Shown here: positions 53,017 through 58,455 of the stretch, in pieces
Layout: each line of letters opens with the position of its first letter
How positions within the stretch are numbered: the first letter of the stretch is position 1
From: Myxococcota bacterium
GTDB lineage: Bacteria; Myxococcota_A; Polyangia; Polyangiales; Houyiibacteriaceae
DNA length: 58,455 nt
Direction: 5' to 3'
NCBI GenBank assembly: GCA_020629955.1
Contig: JAHDCI010000011.1
Location: 1 to 58,455 of the forward strand
Position numbers and translations under genes: made by a program
The notes under the pieces: model-generated
Told to the model about the DNA's origin: nothing
The model's database searches: none
What the model saw: only the letters and a program-made list of their open reading frames with translations

Positions 53017-53889
53017 ATGCCGCTATTCTCCCGCGCTGACGTCTCCCGCATTGACCAACACCCGCGCCTCACGGCGCTTCGGCCGATCCCCAAACACCTC
53101 TTCTGCGCCGGGAAACGAACGCTCGACGGAACACCAACAGTCGCGATCGTTGGGACCCGTCGCGCGGATCCGGCGGCGGTCCGATATGCGTTCGGGCTAG
53201 CCCAGACACTTGCAAACGCGGGAGCGATCGTCTGTTCGGGGGGAGCGCTGGGCATCGACACCGCCGCACACCGCGGAACGCTAGATGCGAAAGGCCAAAC
53301 GCTCGTCGTACTCGCGAGCGGATTGTGCAAAGCCTACCCACCACGAAATGCCGACCTCTTCCGAGAGGTCGCAAAGAGCGGCGCCGTCGTAAGTGAGTTC
53401 TGGGATGTTCCGCCAAGAGCCGGGCGCTTCCTTCGGCGCAATCAAGTCATCGCGGCGCTCTCCGATGCGGTCGTCGTGGTGCAGGCCCCGCCGCGCTCCG
53501 GCGCGTTGAGCACCGCCCGCGCGGCCATACGGCTCGGAAAACCGCTCTGGGTCGTGCCCGCAGCGCCGTGGGATACGCGTAGCGGAGGCAGTAACGAGCT
53601 GCTTCGCAGTGGCGGCGCCGCGCCTCTATGGCGAGCTCACGATCTGCTTCAGACGCTCTCGCTCGATCCGCGAGTCAACGCCCCGCAGCTCGCGATTCCG
53701 CGTTCGCGGCCTCGTGTCCCCGAGGAGCTTCGAGCGGTCTACGATAGCCTTTCACTTCAAGCCCAGAGCCTCGATGAGCTCGCTTCGGAAACAGGCATCG
53801 AGATCGCGGCGCTGAGCAGCATGCTTCTCGAACTCGAACTGCTCGGCCTCGTTCGCCGAGCCGGAGAGAGTTTTACCCGGCTGTCCTAA
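53017..53889 (+). CDS. dprA: DNA-processing protein DprA/Smf
   Basis: A 290-aa product. The Rossmann-like DprA core has VAIVGTRRADPAAVRYAFGLAQTLANAGAIVCSGGALGIDTAAHRGTL, VSEFWDVPPRAGRFLRRNQVIAAL and QAPPRSGALSTARAA, and the C-terminal roughly 60 residues look like the winged-helix DML1 domain. DprA loads RecA onto incoming single-stranded DNA in natural transformation. ATG 53017 is chosen over the frame start at 52939, which lies in the terminator region. Its stop overlaps the convergent JAMM gene by 4 nt. Confidence 0.92.
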   Translation: MPLFSRADVSRIDQHPRLTALRPIPKHLFCAGKRTLDGTPTVAIVGTRRADPAAVRYAFGLAQTLANAGAIVCSGGALGIDTAAHRGTLDAKGQTLVVLASGLCKAYPPRNADLFREVAKSGAVVSEFWDVPPRAGRFLRRNQVIAALSDAVVVVQAPPRSGALSTARAAIRLGKPLWVVPAAPWDTRSGGSNELLRSGGAAPLWRAHDLLQTLSLDPRVNAPQLAIPRSRPRVPEELRAVYDSLSLQAQSLDELASETGIEIAALSSMLLELELLGLVRRAGESFTRLS

Positions 53890-54317
53890 CCGAGACCGAC
53901 CTCTCGGTAGTCGTGAGCGGAGGAATCGAATCGGTAGTGTCGTATCTCGGCGAGCAGCCCTTCGTCGACGCGGACCACCGTGAGCGCGAACTCCCACGCC
54001 GGCACTGCCCCAAGGATGAAACTTCCCCGGTCTCGCGTGGAGAGCGTCGCGGGGGAATCGCTATGCGAATGGTAGAGCGATACGACCCTCCTCCCGGAGG
54101 CGAGCGCTTGCTCCTGCTGCGCGAGCACCCACCTTGAGTCGAGTTCAAAACCGCGTCGCGCTGCAGCGCCAACAAGCAAATTCTTCCCCGGCACGCAGCG
54201 TGTGATTCGCAGCGGCTCCTCGGGCGCGGCGATCAGCAAACCGCAACGCTCTTCCGGATATCCGGATTCGACATGCGCCCGAAGTTCGGCGAGCGCTCGT
54301 GCACGGAACTCGAACAC
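53886..54317 (-). CDS. JAMM/MPN metallopeptidase (M67 family)
   Basis: A 143-aa product from GTG 54317, 8 nt after the stop of the preceding gene. The JAMM signature is complete: a Glu in YPEERCGLL near the N-terminus, then H-S-H with seven residues to S-T-R-D (SLYHSHSDSPATLSTRD). Bacterial relatives (Mec+ type) cleave isopeptide-like links at the C-terminus of ubiquitin-fold sulfur carriers such as CysO-cysteine. It is encoded with an E1-like enzyme and an Rrf2 regulator. The upstream frame to 54473 overlaps the previous gene and is not used. Confidence 0.85.
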   Translation of the reverse strand: MFEFRARALAELRAHVESGYPEERCGLLIAAPEEPLRITRCVPGKNLLVGAAARRGFELDSRWVLAQQEQALASGRRVVSLYHSHSDSPATLSTRDRGSFILGAVPAWEFALTVVRVDEGLLAEIRHYRFDSSAHDYREVGLG

Positions 54318-54325
54318 GCTCTCGG

Positions 54326-54607
54326 CTACTCGTCTCGAACAATCGCGGCGATGATCCGCGTCGCCGCACGCGCGCCAGCGATACTTGGCGATAGCTCGCC
54401 TTCCGTCGCGATGGTGACCTTCTCCCCGTCGGCCGATTCGCGCAATCCCGCACCGAGGAGGTAACGACGACAAACATCCGCAGCTTCGCGATCGACGTCG
54501 CTCGCAATCGAAAATGTAGCGCCGAGAAGCCTCTCCTGGCCTTCAAACCCAACGTGCGGCGCAAGCAGTTGCTGCAAGTAGCGCTGCTTCTGTTCCGGCG
54601 TCAGCAT
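54326..54607 (-). CDS. miniature E1-like protein (ThiF/MoeB N-terminal remnant)
   Basis: A 93-aa product from ATG 54607, with GGAG 7 nt upstream; it overlaps the end of the E1-like gene by 7 nt. Its first 30 residues (LTPEQKQRYLQQLLAPHVGF, then GQERLL) are the N-terminal helix of ThiF/MoeB/HesA E1 enzymes (LSxxExxRYxRQ...GQxKL), which the neighbouring E1 lacks. The next strand and helix (ATFSIASDVDREAADVCRRYLLGAGL) align with the E1 Rossmann beta-alpha unit but lack GxGGxG. The C-terminal SPSIAGARAATRIIAAIV resembles the E1 dimer helix. The MoeB Arg14 position is Gln here. Probably a non-catalytic partner subunit. Confidence 0.7.
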   Translation of the reverse strand: MLTPEQKQRYLQQLLAPHVGFEGQERLLGATFSIASDVDREAADVCRRYLLGAGLRESADGEKVTIATEGELSPSIAGARAATRIIAAIVRDE

Positions 54608-55260
54608 GTTCTTGCTCCGCAACACGCATCGCGCGGCCCGACGTGTCGCTCACGAAGACGGTCGCGGAGTCCATCGTAGGTCACGAAATTGTTGCGGGTC
54701 TCGCGATCGAAAAACTGGAGCAACAGCGCCGCTTGCGCGCTGCCAAGCGTACCGACGACCGAGCCGATCACGCCACTCGTAGCGCAAGTCGCGCTCGGCC
54801 CTGAGGGCGGAGCTTCAAAGAGACAGCGGAGACACCCTTCGTGCTCCCGCGAGCCGGTGAGCAGCGCCCAGCCTTCCCAGCCGATGACCCCCGCGTGAGC
54901 GATCGGCACCTTTCGCTGTCGACACGCATCCGCGAGGAGAAACTTACTCCCGTGATTGTCCGTACCATCTACCACCGCATCGATCCCATCGAGCGCCACG
55001 TCAATCGTGTTCGGTGTGACGCGCATCTCCACTGGCTCAACTTCGACATCGAAAGAGTCACGAAGGGTCGCGGCCGCCACCGCGACTTTCCGCCTGCCGA
55101 CGTCGCGATCGCGAAAGAGAATCTGTCGATGCAGGTTGCTGGTCGAAACAATATCGTCGTCGATGAGCCGAAGCGCGACGTTTCCCGAGCGAGCAAGCGC
55201 GAGGGACGCGGGGCACCCTAGCCCGCCAAGTCCGACCACCAGAACGCGGGGCACGCTCAT
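54601..55260 (-). CDS. E1-like adenylyltransferase (ThiF/MoeB/HesA family), lacking the N-terminal helix
   Basis: A 219-aa protein that adenylates the C-terminus of a ubiquitin-fold carrier. It begins directly with VLVVGLGGLGCPASLAL (nucleotide loop). It then has DDDIVSTSNLHRQILF and GRRKV, which cover the MoeB Asn70, Arg73 and Lys86 positions, DGTDNHGSKFLLADAC (the MoeB Asp130 region), Zn ligands CLRC and the C-terminal CC...C, and a candidate catalytic Cys in SATCATSGVIG. It is about 30 residues shorter than MoeB and lacks the RYxRQ helix; the neighbouring 93-aa protein carries such a helix. ATG overlaps the Rrf2 stop (ATGA). Confidence 0.9.
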   Translation of the reverse strand: MSVPRVLVVGLGGLGCPASLALARSGNVALRLIDDDIVSTSNLHRQILFRDRDVGRRKVAVAAATLRDSFDVEVEPVEMRVTPNTIDVALDGIDAVVDGTDNHGSKFLLADACRQRKVPIAHAGVIGWEGWALLTGSREHEGCLRCLFEAPPSGPSATCATSGVIGSVVGTLGSAQAALLLQFFDRETRNNFVTYDGLRDRLRERHVGPRDACCGARTC

Positions 55261-55697
55261 ATGGAATAGACGTAGCGGCGACTCGGTCCACGCCGCAAAC
55301 CGGCAAGGTCTCCCCGGTCGCAGAGATCGGCAAGGCTGATGGCGTTCAGCTGATCGAGAACGTTCGTGGAGAGTTCGGTCAGCACCTCATCCACCACGGC
55401 TGCACCCGGACCACGGTCATCTCCGAACGCAAGCGCGATCGGCCCCTCGAGCGCCACGACAATATCCCCCAAACGAATCTCATCCATTGGGCGCGCGAGC
55501 GTATATCCGCCCTTTGGCCCCCGCTTCGAGATAACGAGGTCGGCACGCTTGAGCGCCTGAAAGATCTGCTCCAAAAATCGGAGCGGCACGGTCTGCCGCT
55601 CGGCAATCCTCCGCACCTGAACCGCGCCGTCGCGTCCGTGGAACGCGAGATCAAAAAGAGCGAGCAAGCCGTAACGTGTCTTGTTCGAGAGTTTCAC
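55257..55697 (-). CDS. Rrf2-family transcriptional regulator
   Basis: A 146-aa product from GTG 55697 (TTG 55703 is an alternative), beginning KLSNKTRYGLLALFDLAFH, the usual Rrf2 winged-helix start. It continues with IAERQTVPLRFLEQIFQALKRADLV and a beta-wing KRGPKGGYTLARP. IscR-type Fe-S cysteines are absent (only one Cys), so it is more like CymR, the Rrf2 regulator of sulfur metabolism. It heads an operon with the E1, mini-E1 and JAMM genes. Confidence 0.9.
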   Translation of the reverse strand: MKLSNKTRYGLLALFDLAFHGRDGAVQVRRIAERQTVPLRFLEQIFQALKRADLVISKRGPKGGYTLARPMDEIRLGDIVVALEGPIALAFGDDRGPGAAVVDEVLTELSTNVLDQLNAISLADLCDRGDLAGLRRGPSRRYVYSI

Positions 55698-55749
55698 CCG
55701 CAAATCATGGTTTACGCATCGGCCTTGTCAAGAATCCCAAGCGCTCCCG

Positions 55750-55762
55750 CGAATTTTATTCG
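55750..55762. promoter_or_regulatory. candidate Rrf2 operator (CGAAT-TTT-ATTCG)
   Basis: A perfect 5-bp inverted repeat around TTT lies between the divergent Rrf2 and kinase genes. A TTGACA (minus strand, 55731-55726) lies between it and the Rrf2 gene. Rrf2 regulators bind AT-rich inverted repeats of roughly this size. The palindrome is seen; the link to Rrf2 is inferred. Confidence 0.35.
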
Positions 55763-55807
55763 GAGATTTCCCAGTTCGATTGCCACAAAGACAAAGCAGG
55801 AGTCGTC

Positions 55808-57571
55808 ATGGACGAACAGAACTTGTGCAGGAGATCGCTTTCGTGGAACCTGGTCAGTATGTACGCGTGTGAGCAATGCGGCGCTCGGTATTCGAGCGAC
55901 GTGGACCAGTGTCCTGTGGACGGCGGCACGCTCTTGCAACTGGTGGACCCGATCTTGGGGCGCTCCCTCGCCGGACGTTATGTCATCGCCGAGAAAATCG
56001 GCGCCGGCGGGATGGGCACCGTTTATCGCGCGTTTCATGAGGTGCTTCAGCGCGATGTAGCGGTAAAGTTTCTCTCTCCGCAGCTTGCGCACGATCCCGC
56101 CAACCGAACGCGCTTCCTCCGAGAGGCTCGGGCGGCAAACCGGATCAATCACGAGCACATCATCGACATCACCGACTTCGGCGAAACGCCCGATGGTCTC
56201 GTCTATCTGGTGATGGAGTACCTAAACGGGATGCCGCTCTCGAAAGCGATCGACCGCGGAATTCCCATTCAAGAGGGCGCCCAGGTCGCTGCGCAGTGCG
56301 CGAGGGCGCTTGCGCGGGCACACGAGCTCGGCGTTATTCACCGGGACATCAAGCCGGACAATATCTTCCTCTTGCACGGCTACGAGAACATCTTCGTCAA
56401 GCTTCTCGATTTCGGGCTCGCGAAGATGAAGGGGGAGCTCCGCGTTACGGCAACCGGTACGGTCTTCGGAACTCCGGAGTACATCGCACCGGAGCAAGCC
56501 CGCGGGATGAACGTGACGTCGAAGGTGGACATCTATTCGCTCGGCTGCGTTGTTTACGAAATGGTTACGGGGCACCTTCCGTTCAGCGGAACGACGCCTG
56601 AACTGGTTCTTGGTCACCTTCGGGAAACGCCGAAGAATCCGAAGTACTACGTGCGTGACCTCGCCGAGCCCTTCGCGGGTTTTATCCTGCGCATGATGGA
56701 AAAGAACCCTGCTGCCCGCCCGGATGCCCACGAGGTGGCGGATGCGCTCAAGGTGTTCTCAGGTCCGGCCAGCACGATGGTTGAACCGGCGCCGCCGGAG
56801 ATACGCCAGCCGGTGCCCGAATCTTTGGAGACGGAGCCTCCAGGCCAGAACGTGCCTCAGTCCCTCGGCAATACGCTGGAGCACTGGGGGCGCGAAATCG
56901 CCTCGCTCGACGAAGCCCTTACGGGGGTCGAGCTGCCCGAACCGATGGTCGAGCACCTTGGTCGGCTCATTCGCCTTCATCAGGAAGTCACTGAACTGAA
57001 CGACGAGATGATCCTGGCATCAAAAGAGGCGGCGGTTGCCGAGGAGTCAGGCCGGTGCGAGCGCATGCGTCTGGGAACGGCGATCGACCAGGTCGCTTCC
57101 AAACTCGCAGACAAAAAGCGAGAGCGCGACCAAGCTATCGCGAGCCTCACGCAGGCGGCATCACGTTTGCGGGACCTTCAAGACGAGCTCCAGCGCGTGT
57201 GGGCGGAAGTGCGCGAAGCCGCACGTATCTCAAGCCCGGATCCTTCTCCGACTCAAGAGGAACTGCACACGCTTGCGGACGCGGCGATGGTCGCCAAAAT
57301 CGCGATCGAATCCCAAGAGGCCATTGCGACCTCGGAATCGCGAGCGGGGGACCTGGAGATTGAAATCTCCGATCTTGATTTCCAGCTCAGCACGCTTCGC
57401 GGGCGCGTAAACGCAGCTTCCGCGGGGACGACCCACGACCTCGACTCGCTTCGAAAATCGGCCACGCGGATCCAGGCCGAGATCGACCCTCGCATGCGCC
57501 TGATCGCAGAGAGCGCGCGTGCGCTTCGGAGGTTCGCGAGCGCGGCACTCGACGAAACGATTCGCGCCTGA
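55808..57571 (+). CDS. soluble Ser/Thr protein kinase with N-terminal zinc ribbon and C-terminal coiled coil
   Basis: A 587-aa product from ATG 55808 (AGGAG 5 nt upstream). The N-terminus has a zinc-ribbon-like C-x-x-C at 21-24 and a Cys at 35, with CPVDGG. The kinase domain, about 58-315, has GAGGMGTVY at 65-73, K87 in VAVKFL, H-R-D-I-K-P-D-N with catalytic D180, and DFGLAK at 201. A Pro-rich stretch and an alpha-helical coiled-coil region (about 380-580) follow. No transmembrane segment is seen, unlike PknB-type kinases. Eukaryote-like kinases of this layout are common in myxobacteria. It is divergent from the Rrf2 gene. Confidence 0.92.
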   Translation: MDEQNLCRRSLSWNLVSMYACEQCGARYSSDVDQCPVDGGTLLQLVDPILGRSLAGRYVIAEKIGAGGMGTVYRAFHEVLQRDVAVKFLSPQLAHDPANRTRFLREARAANRINHEHIIDITDFGETPDGLVYLVMEYLNGMPLSKAIDRGIPIQEGAQVAAQCARALARAHELGVIHRDIKPDNIFLLHGYENIFVKLLDFGLAKMKGELRVTATGTVFGTPEYIAPEQARGMNVTSKVDIYSLGCVVYEMVTGHLPFSGTTPELVLGHLRETPKNPKYYVRDLAEPFAGFILRMMEKNPAARPDAHEVADALKVFSGPASTMVEPAPPEIRQPVPESLETEPPGQNVPQSLGNTLEHWGREIASLDEALTGVELPEPMVEHLGRLIRLHQEVTELNDEMILASKEAAVAEESGRCERMRLGTAIDQVASKLADKKRERDQAIASLTQAASRLRDLQDELQRVWAEVREAARISSPDPSPTQEELHTLADAAMVAKIAIESQEAIATSESRAGDLEIEISDLDFQLSTLRGRVNAASAGTTHDLDSLRKSATRIQAEIDPRMRLIAESARALRRFASAALDETIRA

Positions 57572-57610
57572 CGCCCGCACAGAAAGGCGTAAACGCCCTA
57601 GGTGCGCGGC

Positions 57611-58455
57611 TCAGCGACGTCTGCGAACAGGCTTGGTCACATAGACCTTGAGGTAATCGCCTTCGGGAAACGAAAGTAGCCGAGGGTGGTCTGCGGGGGC
57701 GCCGTGATGATCGAGGATCTGCAGATGCCGCTTGGCCCGGCGCGCACCTTCCGCGAGCGACGCTTCAAAATCACTCGGCCGAATATGACTTGAGCATGAA
57801 GCCGCGACGTAAATGCCTTGCGGCGCGAGACGCTGCATGCAGGCTGCGTGAAGTTTGGAGTACGCCTCGATGGCTTTGTCCTTCGCCTTTCGATTCGGCG
57901 CAAAGCTCGGCGGATCGGAGACGATCACATCGAACTCTCGCGAGTCCTCCGCAAGGAACTTCGGAACGTCCGCAGCAATCTCTTCGTGCTCGAGCGCCGC
58001 GCCCCCGCGGTCGACTTCCGCGAGCGTGGCAGCGTTCGCTTCAAAGCTACGCTTGGCCATCTCGAGCGCCGGCTTGGCAACATCGACCGTCACCGCGAGC
58101 GTCGCTCCGCCAAGAGCAGCGGCAATTGAAAACCCGCCCGTGTAGCCGTAGAGGTTCAGCACGCGTTTGTGGCGAGAGAGGCGACGAACCGCGCGACGGG
58201 ATTCGCGATGGTCGAGAAAGAGCCCGGTCTTTTGACCTTCGAAGAGGTCCGCGACCAAGCGCATCCCATACTCGCTCACTTCAACCAGGTCCGCCGGTCC
58301 CGTGCCATGCGCGACCTCGTTCCGCTTCCCGCGCGCCGCTTTCTCGAGGATGCCATCGAAGCTGGGCCCAAGCCGCTCAAGGAGCGCTCCACGAAGCCAA
58401 GAAGAAGCCGCAGCTCCCCCATCAAGACGAAGAACACCAAAGCGCTTCCCGCTCC
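57611..58455 (-). CDS. RlmI-like SAM-dependent methyltransferase, 5' end beyond window
   Basis: The frame is open from the right edge to the stop at 57611 (281 codons), so the N-terminus (probably a PUA domain) is missing. Visible motifs: SAM-binding LNLYGYTGGFSIAAA, VDVAKPALEMAKRSFEAN, DVIVSDPPSFAPNRKAKDKA and a Cys in VAASCSSHIRPSDFEA, the order found in RlmI (23S rRNA m5C1962 methyltransferase). The C-terminal HPRLLSFPEGDYLKVYVTKPV also matches. An internal GTG at 58279 is not the true start. Substrate is inferred from the family. Confidence 0.85.
   Translation of the reverse strand, partial: SGKRFGVLRLDGGAAASSWLRGALLERLGPSFDGILEKAARGKRNEVAHGTGPADLVEVSEYGMRLVADLFEGQKTGLFLDHRESRRAVRRLSRHKRVLNLYGYTGGFSIAAALGGATLAVTVDVAKPALEMAKRSFEANAATLAEVDRGGAALEHEEIAADVPKFLAEDSREFDVIVSDPPSFAPNRKAKDKAIEAYSKLHAACMQRLAPQGIYVAASCSSHIRPSDFEASLAEGARRAKRHLQILDHHGAPADHPRLLSFPEGDYLKVYVTKPVRRRR

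Noticed and set aside
57584..57595. GGCGT-AA-ACGCC hairpin between kinase and methyltransferase genes
   Set aside because: Only 5 bp and no T-tract.
1..58455. tRNA, rRNA, CRISPR arrays, transposases, prophage genes
   Set aside because: None recognised by eye; a tRNA scan could find an overlooked one but no cloverleaf was seen.

Overview
The window is 58 kb of GC-rich, gene-dense bacterial chromosome. It looks like a myxobacterium (Myxococcota), probably of the Polyangia/Sandaracinaceae type. The signs are a complete dcw cluster with a PASTA-tailed FtsI, a MurE with the meso-DAP DNPR motif, a Ser/Thr kinase with an N-terminal zinc ribbon, and about nine lipoproteins, several with Asp/Gly/Ala-rich linkers followed by Cys-rich, LamG or Gly-rich modules. 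The taxonomic placement is inference. No rRNA, tRNA, CRISPR array, insertion sequence or prophage gene was recognised.

Region 1 (1-12.0 kb, minus strand) is a cell-wall and division operon: mraZ-rsmH-ftsL-ftsI-murE-murF-mraY-murD-ftsW-murG, then a small membrane protein cut by the window edge. All nine internal junctions are 4-nt stop/start overlaps (seven ATGA, two TTGA). A sigma70-type promoter and a 10-bp-periodic GTGG repeat, the expected MraZ operator, precede mraZ and show that its start is the TTG at 11912.

Region 2 (12.5-29.2 kb) holds a pyrimidine nucleoside phosphorylase, two large convergent lipoproteins separated by a peculiar inverted repeat, a TonB-like protein, a malyl-CoA lyase/cystathionine beta-synthase pair, a PpiD-like foldase with an InlB-type tail, and a propeller-like lipoprotein.

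Region 3 (29.4-38 kb) has a glycosyltransferase coupled to a TPR/cyclic-nucleotide-binding protein, followed by small membrane, secreted and lipoprotein genes.

Region 4 (38-49.2 kb) has an outer-membrane protein, then a DUF58-transglutaminase-MoxR-TPR operon and a lipoprotein with eight disintegrin-like Cys repeats.

Region 5 (49.3-58.5 kb) has carA, a small lipoprotein, a TetR/DUF6463 pair with a double palindromic operator, rplM-rpsI with promoter and terminator, and dprA. It continues with a minus-strand operon of Rrf2 regulator, E1-like (ThiF/MoeB) enzyme, a 93-aa miniature E1-like protein and a JAMM peptidase. A Ser/Thr kinase and an RlmI-like methyltransferase cut by the right edge complete it.

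The most unusual items are the Rrf2/E1/mini-E1/JAMM operon, the disintegrin-like repeats, and the inverted repeat at 16.4-16.6 kb whose arms differ mainly at synonymous positions when read as peptide.
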